Source: Candidatus Absconditabacteria bacterium (lineage in GTDB: Bacteria; Patescibacteriota; Gracilibacteria; Absconditabacterales; Absconditicoccaceae). Taken from it: 64,000 bases of DNA. Under the pieces are notes generated by a model. It was given only the letters and a program-made list of their open reading frames with translations, ran no database searches and had not been told where the DNA came from. Location of the stretch: NCBI GenBank assembly GCA_028693445.1, contig JAQUVI010000001.1, positions 62,001-126,000 on the forward strand. Direction: 5' to 3'. Below are positions 51,427-61,474 of the stretch, piece by piece (the first letter of the stretch is position 1; each line of letters opens with the position of its first letter). A program made the position numbers and the translations under genes.

Positions 51427-52104
51427 ATGGAATTACATACACTTAAAAAAAGCAAATGAATTGTTTGAAAATCAAAAAGACTTTGAAGATGAAATGGTTC
51501 TTGAAAAGGAAATTATTCTGGGAAAGGTCTTAAATGACAAAAATCAAGAAGTGGTTCAACAACAAAACCATTTTTTGAATGATGACAAACTTCTATAGTT
51601 CAAAGAATACCAAAAGCAAAATGATTCAAAAGACATTTTAAACTTATCAAAGAAGTAGTTATTGTAAATCTTTGACATCTTGATAATGATGTAAGAATCG
51701 TTGAAGGTATGGAAATAACAAAAACAATTTTGAAAGATTTATGATATATCAAAAAAGCTACATCTTATGTTAAGCTTCTTGGGAATTGAGATTGGACTAA
51801 GAAAGTAACTTTTGTTGATATAGATTCTTATTCAAAATCAGCACAAGAAAAAATAGATAATCCTTCTGCAAAAAAAACACCAAAAAAATCTGCAGAATCA
51901 AATGTTGAAACAAAACCAGTAGCAAAAAAAGTTACTGCAAAAATAGAAGAAAAAGATGTTAAACCAGTTTCAAAAAAAACTGAACCAAAATTAGAAGATA
52001 AACCAACAACAAAGAAACCAGCTGCAAAAAAGGTTGTAGAAAAAGCATCAAAAGTAGAAAAGAAACCAGCTACAAAGAAACCAGCTGCAAAAAAAGCTAA
52101 ATAG
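51427..52104 (+). CDS. rplO: 50S ribosomal protein L15 with Lys/Ala-rich tail
   Basis: 225 aa. Its Gly-rich N-terminus GRGNGSGKGNYSGKGLKGQK needs UGA=Gly at many positions; standard reading destroys the gene. Then PFFEGGQTSIVQRIPKAKGF, KRHFKLIKEVVIVNLGHLDN. The C-terminal 85 residues form a tail (KPAAKKVVEKASKVEKKPAT) related to that of S5. ATG 51427, TAG 52102. Twenty-four bases before secY. Confidence 0.94.
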
Positions 52105-52128
52105 TTTTAATGAATTACTTTTTTATTC

Positions 52129-53484
52129 ATGCAGAAATTTATCAAAAAGGTTCAAGATATTTTTGAAAATAAATCACTTAAAAAGAAGATTATATTTACA
52201 TTGGCAATGTTGGCTTTGTATAGACTTTTAGTCTTTATACCAGTTCCATTTGTAGATATTACTGCGTTGATGAGTAAAACTATCGATGCAACATGATCTG
52301 GACTTTGATATTTTGTGATGCTTCTTTGATGAGCGTTGGATAGCTTTTCTATCATAGCGATATGACTAGCTCCATATATCAATGCATCAATCATTATGCA
52401 GCTTATGTGATCTGTTATTCCAAAGTTGGAAGAACTTACAGAACAAGGTGAAGCTGGACAACAAAAAATTCAACAATACACAAGATATCTTACATTACCA
52501 TTGGCATTTGTACAAGGTATTGGAATGGTATATTTCATAAATTATATGTTGGGTGGAAATATTATTGCTACAACATTACCAAACATAATTCTTTCTGCTT
52601 TTGTAATGACAGTTTGAGCAATGGGACTTATGTGGATATGAGAACTTATAACAGAAAAATGAATTGGAAACTGAGTTTCTATTCTTATATTCGCTTCAAT
52701 CGTTGCCGGAATTACTCAACAAGTTTATTGAGAAGTTTCATGAGCAACTAATTTGTGGTGAGTATTGGTATTTATGTTGGTTATTGTCTTGTGATTGATA
52801 TTACTTTCTATATTTATTTTAAAATCGACAAAAGAAATTCCAATTATATATTCTAGAAGAGGTAAAGTACAAGAATCATCATTTCTTCCAATTCCTATGA
52901 ATCCAGTTGGAATGATACCAATTATTTTTTCTATCGCATTTGTTTCGTTCCCATATCTTCTTTCTAAATTGATTGTTCAATTTCAACCTATGAATGAAAG
53001 GCTTATGGCAATGGCAAATTGGATAGAAGTAAATCTGAATATATATACACAAAATCCTGGACCATTAGCAATATTATTCTATTTTGTTCTTATAGTAGTC
53101 TTTACGTTCTTCTATACTCTTATTGTATTCTCTCCTGATAAAATCAGTGATAATGTACAAAAAAGAGGTTGATTTATTCCAGGAATTAGACCAGGAAAAG
53201 AAACAGCAAAATATATTAATTGAATTTTGATGCATTTATGTCTTTGGTGAGGTATTTGATTGGCATTAGTAGGTATCTATAGTTATATCTGGACATATAT
53301 ACCATTTGTACAAGATATTATACAAGCAATCTGATCTCTTCCAATGGTAGTTACAGGTTCATGAGTAATTATTATAGTATGAGTTGTTACAGAAATAATA
53401 AATAAAGTAAAAACAGAAATGCTTATGCAAAAATATGATAGTAGTGACTTAGACAAACTTTCAGAAAATATCAATAAATTATAA
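52129..53484 (+). CDS. secY: Protein translocase channel SecY
   Basis: 451 aa with ten membrane helices. Core of the Sec translocon. FTLAMLALYRLLVFIPVPFV, GYFVMLLGGALDSFSIIAIG, LAPYINASIIMQLM,  PKLEELTEQGEAGQQKIQQY, GNGVSILIFASIVAGI and the cytosolic loop after DNVQKRGGFIPGIRPGKETA are typical. ATG 52129, TAA 53482. Last gene of the cluster: adk, map and infA do not follow. Confidence 0.97.
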
Positions 53485-53530
53485 AGATGTCATTCCGACC
53501 TTGTCTGTTGGAGTCGGAATCTTAATTTCT

Positions 53531-53561
53531 AAAAAGATGACATTAAAACGTCATCTTTTTT
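53531..53561. terminator. Intrinsic terminator after secY
   Basis: AAAAAGATGAC / GTCATCTTTTTT stem with an eight-base loop, preceded by a REP-like palindrome at 53487-53521. Symmetric, so it also fits the convergent sdpI-like gene. Confidence 0.88.
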
Positions 53562-53588
53562 GTTATTTCAAAAACTAATCCATCTAAT

Positions 53589-54242
53589 CTATCTAATCCC
53601 TCTATTCCTAAACAACCAATACGAATATATCATAGGAACGAGAACAACAATAATCATCGTGATAATAAAGGTAACCGCTATATATTTCAGAATAAAAGCT
53701 TCTGCCAAAAAGATTAATCAAGCTATTACCCAAAGCCAGCCACTGAGTCTATGTGTTTTTTTCCAAACATCTTCATCTGCGATAGTTCGTGGAGTTTTTA
53801 TTCCAACAAAAAAGTTGTGTTTTATTTTGCCCATATAATTTCCCATCAAAACAAACATTGCACCAAGCCCAAACAACATAAAACTATTGATTGAATACTC
53901 TGGATTGAGAATCATAAAAAGGCTTATAAAGTGTGCATATGCCATAAATCAAATTATTGTACATTGTATAATTTCCCAAGTATTTCCAAATTTTTCATAA
54001 TTGGCTTTCTTTGGGTCTATTTTTGGTAAAAATCGAAACAAAACAATTATTGCCATAACAATTAGCGGTATACTAAAAACGGCCCCCATTTTTGTTCAAT
54101 AGCCATCGACCTGACCTTGGATATTTCGATGTCTAGGAGTTGGTTCTGGAAGTTGGTCATACACTGCTCGTCCTGTCAAAAGCATAGCGACTACCAGTCA
54201 AAGTTTTATCCCCAAAAGGGCGAGAGTTTTTTTACTTGTCAT
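53589..54242 (-). CDS. sdpI: SdpI-family membrane protein
   Basis: 217 aa, six or so membrane helices. The N-terminal DUF1648 motif reads LPEPTPRH-x-NIQGQVDGYGTK, where x is CGA (54126-54128) and the family has Trp (HWN-x-x-G). The C-terminal SdpI part has GNYMGKIKHNFFVGIKTPRT and W-x-KTHRLSG. In Bacillus, SdpI gives immunity to the SdpC toxin and recruits the repressor SdpR to the membrane. ATG 54242 overlaps the end of the regulator gene by 11 bases. TAG 53589. Confidence 0.9.
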
Positions 54243-54501
54243 TGCGTTTATGGTATAAAGATAAAAAGTAATTCATAACTTCTTCGAAGACACTGGTATT
54301 GAGCGAATAAAAGACGAATTGTCCTTTTCTCTCATCACTCACAAGATCTGCTTTTTTGAGCACAGAAAGATGATGTGACATCGCTTCTTGCGTAATAGAA
54401 AAATAAGTCTGAAGATCTTTGACTGACATATCTTTGGTTTTCAAAAGTTCCAAAATCTGTCTTCTATTGGGATCAGATAGTGCTTTGAAGAGATTATTCA
54501 T
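54232..54501 (-). CDS. ArsR-family repressor (SdpR-like)
   Basis: 89 aa winged-helix regulator: MNNLFKALSDPNRRQILELL, MSVKDLQTYFSITQEAMSHH, LSVLKKADLVSDERKGQFVF, YSLNTSVFEEVMNYFL. It lacks the metal-binding Cys of ArsR/SmtB (ELCVCDL). This fits the SdpR group. Overlap with sdpI points to a two-gene autoregulated operon. ATG 54501, TAA 54232. Confidence 0.93.
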   Translation of the reverse strand: MNNLFKALSDPNRRQILELLKTKDMSVKDLQTYFSITQEAMSHHLSVLKKADLVSDERKGQFVFYSLNTSVFEEVMNYFLSLYHKRNDK

Positions 54502-54567
54502 ATATTATATAAAGATATAAACAGATGTTTATATATCGAAAAAATGGAAAAATTCAAGAGATTTTTT

Positions 54568-55446
54568 TTATTCACAAAAATCAGCAGAGATCATCCGTTT
54601 TTCACGCATTTTAAATGCGGGTATTGTCTGTCTTTTTGCTTTATTGAGTGAAGAATTGATGTTTTTGTGATTATTTTTTGCTCGCTGATTCAAGGTAATT
54701 ATCTTTTTTGCTGTAAGAAGAGTTATCTTTTTATGAAGTGATTCCATGAGAAGCAATGCAAAAATTTCTGTAAACTTATCATATTTATTCTTCATTACAT
54801 AACTATCAAACAAAGGATAATAATCTGATTTTTTATTTTTATTGGGAATACTTATCGGCGGATAACCCAATTTCATAAGTTGTTGGTTTATTAAAACTCT
54901 TCCTATTCTTCAATTTCCATCACAAAAAGGGTGAATAGTCTCAAATTCTGCATGAAAATACGCGATATTGTCCAAGAAATACAGGTCATTATTATTGTAG
55001 GTATTTACCAAATCATTCATTAGTTCATGGACAAAAGCAGGATTTGCTCCGATATGTCCTCATACTTTCACTCGTTCTTTCCCACATCTAAAGCGTCCAG
55101 CTATTTTATTTTCTATGTCTGTAAGTAATGTTTTGTGAAGAGATAAAATAAGCTCGATAGTCAATTTCTGATTTGGAATATGGAGTAGTTGCTCGATAAT
55201 ATATGCGAGATTTTTGGCTTCATAAACTTCACGAAGATTATAATTTCTTCTGAGTTGATTATATATTAATATCTCTTCGGTATCTTTGAGTGTGAGTGTT
55301 GAATTTTCGATAGCATTGGAATTATAAACCATCTCCGGAATTTCAGCAACAGCTATCTCAATCAATGCGCTTTCATGTGCTTTTTTGAGTTTTTGATAAC
55401 TTTGCATAAGTTGATCAATCTTATCTTTTGTTGACTGATATATCAT
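54568..55446 (-). CDS. Fic-domain protein (AMP-transferase type, N-terminal inhibitory helix)
   Basis: 292 aa. Fic motif HPFCDGNGRIGR at about residues 172-183, whose Gly after N is UGA. The self-inhibition motif (S/T)xxxE(G/N) is present as SNAIEN near residue 42, so activity is probably held back until released. CGA at 55072-55074 (GKE-x-VKVGGHIG) fits the Trp of the Fic family N-W-IGG pattern. Fic proteins transfer AMP or other nucleotides to protein hydroxyls. I chose ATG 55446; a TTG at 55458 is in frame. No antitoxin gene adjoins. TAA 54568. Confidence 0.92.
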
Positions 55447-55520
55447 TTTACTATACAAAAGGTAAATACGTGAAATTTACATAAAAAAACATATTTTTCA
55501 CGTATTTGATGATATTGATT

Positions 55521-55552
55521 TTGATAGATTTTACAAGCATTTCTTGTATAAT
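55521..55552 (+). promoter_or_regulatory. Weak candidate promoter upstream of the 281-aa gene
   Basis: A perfect TATAAT at 55547-55552 with TTGATA at 55521-55526, but the 20-base spacer is too long for a standard promoter, so only the -10 element is convincing. Confidence 0.35.
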
Positions 55553-55594
55553 TGTGGGTTATTTTTACTTGTAATAATAACATAAATAAACATT

Positions 55595-55705
55595 ATGTCA
55601 ACCACTAAATTTTACAAAACTTCTCAAAAATTTGAAAGTTTTTGAGAAAAGGAATATAATAAGATGTGTTTTACTTTTTTATTACATACCAATGGCACCA
55701 ATTAA
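55595..55705 (+). CDS. Possible 36-aa leader peptide
   Basis: ATG 55595 to TAA 55703, one UGA. The sequence MSTTKFYKTSQKFESFGEKE then NKMCFTFLLHTNGTN matches nothing I know. Its end overlaps the start of the 281-aa gene by 14 bases, which would allow translational coupling. Could be chance. Confidence 0.3.
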
Positions 55706-56537
55706 ATTTGAACTTACCTCAAACAATGTATGAAAGCTTACAAATGATGAACTAATGGTAGCAATCCAGGAAGCACAAAAAAGATCTTTATTGGATAATT
55801 TTAAAAAAAAGGAGAAATCCGAGAAAGCGGAAGATAAAAAATCCTGAGAATTATTGCTTTCTTATCTTAAAAACAAAATTTTATCAAAACCAAATATGTC
55901 TCCTACAGACAAGGAAAATATGAAGAAAAGTATTAAATATCTTGTAGATAACAAGATTTATACTTCTGGAAATCTCGAAAAACTAAATGCTATAAATTAT
56001 GGAACTAATTTTATCGAAATTGGAGGAGTGAAATTCTCTAGAGAAAAGCTTATCCCTAAAGAAAAATTCAAACCAGTAGCAAATCAATATGGTGTCTTTG
56101 AAAGTAAAAAAGAATGAATCTTTAAAAGTAAAAAAGAACACATCTTTAAAACAAATTATAATGGAAAAGATGAATATTATCTTTCTACTGATGCTTATAT
56201 CAAGGAAGCTAAAAAACAAGGTAAAAAGGTAATTAAAGATGAAGATATCAGGAAAGCTTTGGCTTGTTTACCAACAGAGTTTGAATTTAAATCTGACTAT
56301 AAATGGTGTGGATCAGCTTATATCTTATGAAATATCTTAAATTTGTCAATGTCTGGGTATGTGACTACCGACGGTAAATGGTGGGAAAAAGATAACCATG
56401 GATATCTCAGTTCTGCTTCTCCATCTCCAGTCTATGAATATGATGTGCGAGCGTTATCATTCAATAATTATAAAGGTGGATTAGATAATAATCACAATAG
56501 ATTTACTACCAATCCTTGTTTGTACATTGTAGAGTAA
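55692..56537 (+). CDS. 281-aa protein with possible C-type-lectin-like (FISUMP/DUF1566) C-terminus
   Basis: ATG 55692 to TAA 56535. Residues 1-150 are Lys-rich and helical and include a short repeat (FESKKEGIFKSKKEHIFK). The last 70 residues run GYVTTDGKWWEKDNHGYLSS, then YDVRALSFNNYKGGLDNNHN and finish TNPCLYIVE. The order G-Y/W-x-SS, R-x-L-x-FNN, NN-x-NR, C resembles the end of FISUMP/DUF1566 proteins, which take the CLec fold. The Asn-rich tail is also where diversity-generating retroelements mutate their targets, but no reverse transcriptase or template repeat is seen here. Function unknown. Confidence 0.75.
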
Positions 56538-56752
56538 CTCCTGTCTTCATATGACTATTTGTCCCTTTGACTATTCGACTATTTCAAAGCTCAAAAAATA
56601 TTTGCGGAGAGAAAATGCAAGGCAGACAATATGTTTGCCTTTTTTTTTGTGAGAAAGGCCTCAACAAGAAAATATTTAATATATTAAAAATATTTGCAAT
56701 TTTGTAGAAAATCTTTATTATATTAAAAATTTACAACATAAGATCTAATATT
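56538..56752. other. Gene-free spacer with a terminator-like hairpin
   Basis: After a run of TGACTATTTG-like words (TGACTATTTGTCCC, TGACTATTCGACTATTTC), the sequence AGGCAGACAATATGTTTGCC followed by nine T is a plausible terminator (stem GGCAGAC / GTTTGCC, about 56619-56650) for the 281-aa gene. The rest is AT-rich and probably holds the promoter of the ATPase gene. Confidence 0.6.
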
Positions 56753-57937
56753 ATGAAAATTATAAAGAGAAAAGAATATATAGACAATATCAGACATTAT
56801 CTTTGAATACCTTTGGTAAAGATAATTACTGGTCAGAGAAGAATATGAAAATCAGTGATTTTATCCCAACTTATGGATGAGTTTTCTCCCAAAGAAACAA
56901 TATATATCAACAAAGAATTGTCAGAATGGTCTCATGTTTCCGAAGATTATCATTTGGAGAAATATTTGGAAGAAGAAATAAAAATTGGCAAAAAATATAT
57001 TTTTATTGATGAGGTGCAAAAGATTTTGCATTGGGAAAACGCTTTGGTAAGCTTATTGTCTAAATATGGAAATAAAATAGATATTATTGTCACAGGATCA
57101 AATAGTAGGATGCTTTCCAAAGAATTGGGAACATATCTTGCAGGTAGAAATGTGCAAATACATATTCACCCTTTTGGCTACGATGAATATAGATTTTTGT
57201 TTGATTTGGATATAAACAGAGAATCTTTTGAACAATTTTTGAAAGCAGGAACTTTTCCGGCAGTTTATCAGCTACCAAATGAAATTCAAGAAGTCTGGAC
57301 AAAACAACTTGTTGATTCTATATTTATCAAAGAAATTTATAGCAATTATACTATAGATCATACTGATGTACTTTTGGATTTGTTTGCATACCTAACCAAT
57401 ACTATTGGTAGCAAAACAAATATATCAAATATTCAAAAACACCTAGAAAAACAAGGAAGAAAAGTAAGTGTAGTAACTCTGAATACCTATGTTCAGTATC
57501 TCAAAGACGCATATCTGATATATGGTGTTTCTGGATATGACCTCCGAGGTAAGAAGTTTTTTGATAAAGAACAAAAATATTATATTAGCAATCCAGCTAT
57601 GAGATTTTTTCAGCATTCTCGAAAATATGATGTTATGTGATCAATATTAGAAAATTATATATATCTTGAAGGCAAAAGGTATTGACGAACAATGTCAGTA
57701 GCAAAAATAAAAGACAAAGAGATAGATTTTATAGCAGAAAAAAATAATGAGAAGATGTATATCCAAGTAGCATATGAATTATCTTCGCCAGAAGTAATTG
57801 AAAGAGAATTTTCTAGTTTGGAAATGATCAAAGATTCTCGAAAAAAATATGTAATCAGTATGGATTCATTTGAGTGAGTCAATGAAAACGGTATCCATCA
57901 AATCAGTGCATGGAATAGTTATAAAATTTTTTCATAA
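56753..57937 (+). CDS. AAA ATPase with DUF4143-type C-terminus
   Basis: 394 aa. Walker A TGQRRIGKS at residues 26-34, whose second Gly is UGA; Walker B KKYIFIDEVQ near residue 88; sensor-like IIVTGSNSRMLSKELGTYLA. The C-terminal half has the DUF4143 pattern NISNIQKHLEKQGRKVSVVT ... KDAYLIYGVSGYDLRGKKFF ... YYISNPAMRFF and a PD-(D/E)XK-like end (KIKDKEIDFIAEKNNEKMYI QVAYEL). This large family is common in anaerobes and candidate phyla; its role is not settled. ATG 56753, TAA 57935. Single-gene unit. Confidence 0.9.
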
Positions 57938-58007
57938 ATCACCTTTACATTGTTTTTCTACTTCTTTTTCCTAAACTCAACTCACCTTTAAAATTTATAA
58001 GAATCTT

Positions 58008-59549
58008 ATGAAATCACTCAAATGAATCAAAATCGAAAAAATCTGATACGGAGGAATTGGGCTTGCTAGGATGTCAGATGGCAAGAGAATTTTGATAAAA
58101 TGATGAGCTTTGCCTGGAAGTGTGGTAGACCTCAAAATTGTAAAACAAAAGAAAGACTACGTAGAAGCACATATCACAGAAATCAAAAGTTATGACAAAA
58201 ATATTATAGATGCCAAACCGTTTTGTCCTCATTTTTTCTCATCACTAGAAAACAAAGAACTTACGGATCAAGAGAAAACAACTATCGGTTGCGGAGGATG
58301 TAAACGACAAATGATGAGTTATCCAAACCAACTCAACCTCAAACAAGCAATTATCGAAGATGCCTTTACTAAAATAAAAAAACTAGTTCCAGAATTAGCA
58401 ATTCTCTCTATTATTTGATCTCCTCAAGAGAAAAACTATAGAAACAAAATCGAATTCAGTTTTGGAAAATATGTAGTGAAACAAGATGATAAATTAAATT
58501 TTTTATCAAATCGAAGCCTGGGTTTTCACAAACAATGAGAGTTTAGCAAAATTGTAAATATTCAAGAATGTGGATTGATTTCTGAGAAAGCAAATCAATT
58601 ATACGCATATATCAGAAATCTTTTGCAATCGTCAGAGTTGCCAGTTTATGACCAGAAAACTCACAAATGATTTTTTAGGCATTTGGTTATTAGAGAATGA
58701 ATAAACACAGACCAAATGCTTGTTAATCTAGTTGTTTCTGATCGATTTTTGGTTGCGGAAAACAAAAAAGATCAACGAGACGCCTTATTAAATAAACTTC
58801 AAAACGATGAATATATCAAACAAACGATTACAACATTGGTTGTTACTTACAATAACTGATTGGCTGATATTACTCGTAGTCCAGATAGCGAAACCAAGAT
58901 TATCGCAGGGGAAGGCGTGATTTACGATAAACTTATTTTTCAACAAGAAAATAATTCTGAAGACAATCAAAAATCAGCTACTATCGAAGTAAGTTTTAGA
59001 ATTTCGCCGTTCTCATTTTTTCAAACAAATACTTTGGCTGCACAATTGCTATTCCAAACTGCAGCAAAAATGACAGGTTACACAAAAGGTACAATCTTGG
59101 ATTTGTATTGTGGGACTGGAAGTATTGGAATCAGTTTTCTCAAACTTGGAATGTGAGATAAACTCGTAGGTATAGAAATTGTAGAAGAAGCAATTGTCGA
59201 CGCTTGGCACAATGCAAAGATAAGTCTGGGGGATCAAGAGGTATTCTTCGCAGCTACTCCCGCAGAGAAAGCATTTACGACAGTACCAGAAATTACGCAG
59301 AAGCTGGAAGACTTATGACTAGTCGTCGTTGATCCCCCAAGAGATTGACTCCACAAAAACGTAATCACTACCCTTTGAGACCTCAAAAAAGAACATGACT
59401 TCAAACTCCTTTATATCTCGTGCAATCCAGTAACTATGGCGAGAGATATCGAACTGCTTTTGCAACAAGGATTCTCTCTCAAACAAATCCAGCCTGTCGA
59501 CATGTTCCCTCAAACTCATCATATTGAGACTATTGGAGTGCTAGGATAA
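58008..59549 (+). CDS. rlmD: 23S rRNA (uracil-C5)-methyltransferase, RlmD/TrmA family
   Basis: 513 aa. TRAM-like N-terminus, then the Fe-S cluster cysteines: PFCPHFF, then CGGCK-x-QMMSY and later NIQECG. x is CGA (58305-58307) where the family has Trp (CGGC-x-WQ). SAM domain: TILDLYCGTGSIGISFLKLG, VVDPPRDGL, and the catalytic Cys in YISCNPVTMARDIELLL; the C-terminus ends QPVDMFPQTHHIETIGVLG. Transfers methyl to U1939 or a similar uridine; exact target (RlmD, RlmCD or TrmA) cannot be decided. The cluster cysteines are more widely spaced than usual because of an insert. ATG 58008, TAA 59547. Confidence 0.9.
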
Positions 59550-59616
59550 AATACATTGATTTATTATCAGAAATCCTTAAACCAAAAACCATCTTTTTAT
59601 TTAATAATTTAATTCA

Positions 59617-60279
59617 ATGAAAAAATATCTTTTGATAGGAGTGGTGACATTGTCGTTAGCTCTTGCTTGATGTAATCAAACTTCAAATCCTGAAGAAGAA
59701 CAATCAACACCAATCTCAGAAAACACAAATCAAGAAGAAACTTTATCTCTTAATTCTCCAGAAATGTGTGCAAATGTAATAAAAGATTATTTAGCAAAAG
59801 CTGATCTTAAATGAAAATGAACAAAGAAGGTAGAAAAATGACATGAAATCGTAGTTCATTATGTATGAAGATTGAATGATACAGAAGTTTTTGATACAAG
59901 TGTAGAAGAAGTAGCAAAAGCCTGCGGAAAACATCACCCAGCAAGAAATTACAACGAATGACTTGCATTCAAAGTTGGCGCTGGACAAATGATAGCTGGA
60001 TTTGATAAATGAGTAGAAGGAATGAAGGTTGGACAAACAAAAACCATAACTATTCCTGCAAAAGAAGCTTATGGAGAATGGTCAGAATCAAATATTGTAG
60101 AAATAGAACTTAGTAATTTACCAGAATGAAATTATGAAAAATGAATGAAATTATATAGTGAAATGTGACAAACATTTACTGTGCATGAGGTAAAAGAAAA
60201 AACAGTTATGCTTGATTCTAATCACGAATTAGCAGGTAAAGATTTGATTTTTGATATAACTCTTGTAGAAATTAAATAG
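59617..60279 (+). CDS. FKBP-type peptidyl-prolyl isomerase lipoprotein
   Basis: 220 aa. Signal peptide with lipobox LALAGC, in which the essential Gly before Cys19 is a UGA codon. After an acidic linker comes an FKBP domain: VVHYVGRLNDTEVFDTSVEE, FKVGAGQMIAGFDKGVEGMK, VGQTKTITIPAKEAYGEWSE, then a SlyD-like continuation with VMLDSNHELAGKDLIFDITL. It should be anchored on the outer face of the membrane after LspA cleavage and help fold exported proteins. ATG 59617, TAG 60277. Confidence 0.93.
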
Positions 60280-60309
60280 AACGTTAGGTTTTAGAACTTT
60301 AGATATATG

Positions 60310-61422
60310 TTAAAATATGATTGTAAAATCCCCAATGGTTGATGCCTGTTCATTGGTGGATTTTTTTATAAAAATTTTTACGTTGTAATCACCAACAAGT
60401 CATATTCACTGTAATGTAAAAAAGCTATCAGCAACTGGTTGAGGAAAAGAAAATTGATATTCTAAAAAAGGATATATATTATCGTTATCAGTACGAAGCA
60501 TATTAACTATACCTATTCATAATTCAAGTCATGTTATTGATGATGAACTTAGAATCTCATTAAATGTTTGGGTTTTTATATCTTCTGATTCTTCAGATAA
60601 TACATTATGCTCTGTTAATATATTTTGAACATTTACCAAAGGACTAAAATTTTTGCTTGTATCTCAAAAATATAAAGATCATGTTTCATTAATAATTTTT
60701 TCTCTAATAGCGATATCTCTTTGTTCATCAACAATTCATCAACTATAATAAAATATTGAGATATTTGGTACAATAGAAAAAGATGTTCATTCTCGGTTTC
60801 AATCAAAAACTCGGTTTACTACAATATCATCCTTTATACCATCGTCATCATGATCACAAGTTTCACATAATAATTCTCAGTCAAATCTTGAAACAACATC
60901 AGGTGGTAATCTAATATTTCAACTAAAACTACCGCCAGAAAAATATTTTATATTTGATATTCAAGTATAATATAAATCAACATCCACAGTATCGTCCATG
61001 CTAAAAATAATTTTTTCTGACATATAATACGAAAGCTTATTATAGTTTTTACTATCAGTTCAACTAGTGAATAAGTAATCAACATTTCATTGTCAGCTTT
61101 TTGGTATGTTGTTTGTTCTAGAATTTATTGTCCATGCAAATCAATTTTTTGAAGAAGAAAAAAATCAGAAATCTCAAGTTATTTGATCACTATTTGGTCC
61201 AAAACTTTCTCATTGTAAAAATCAACCCGATCATTCAAATCATGGTTGTTTATTTTTTAATATAAGCTGAGCTCTTTCTATTCATCCTAATGCTCAATAA
61301 TACGCACTATTAAAATATACTATATTTCAAATATTTTCCATAAATGGAGCAAAAGTTGAGTATATCACACTCAATATGCCCATTAGAACTGCTAATAATA
61401 TTAGAATAAAAACGATAAACAC
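60310..61422 (-). CDS. PilX-like pilus or surface protein with N-terminal anchor
   Basis: 370 aa from GTG 61422 (a TAA sits two codons upstream, so the start is fixed to GTG unless it is much shorter) to TAA 60310. An N-terminal hydrophobic helix (FIVFILILLAVLMGILSVIY) is followed by an extended soluble domain. GNREGTSFSIVPN-like and FNSAYYGALGGIERAQLILK segments recall PilX/PilW-type minor pilins of Patescibacteria; the latter is the type IV pilin spine continuation. CETCDHDDDGIKDD is a Cys pair plus an Asp-rich loop that could bind calcium. Two CGA codons near it fit Trp. Precedes an O-antigen ligase gene, 52 bases apart. Confidence 0.75.
60325..60367 (+). terminator. Intrinsic terminator after the FKBP gene
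   Basis: Arms AAATCCCCAATG and CATTGGTGGATTT with a 13-base loop and seven T. It lies inside the last codons of the convergent PilX-like gene. Confidence 0.75.
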
Positions 61423-61474
61423 TTTTTAATAGTTAAATAGTTAAATATTTCTTTGATTTTGTTCTTATATATTT

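Noticed and set aside
51427-51600. Short alternative frame at the start of rplO ending at 51597 (TAG)
   Set aside because: It is in another frame and matches nothing; the UGA-rich frame gives a clear L15.
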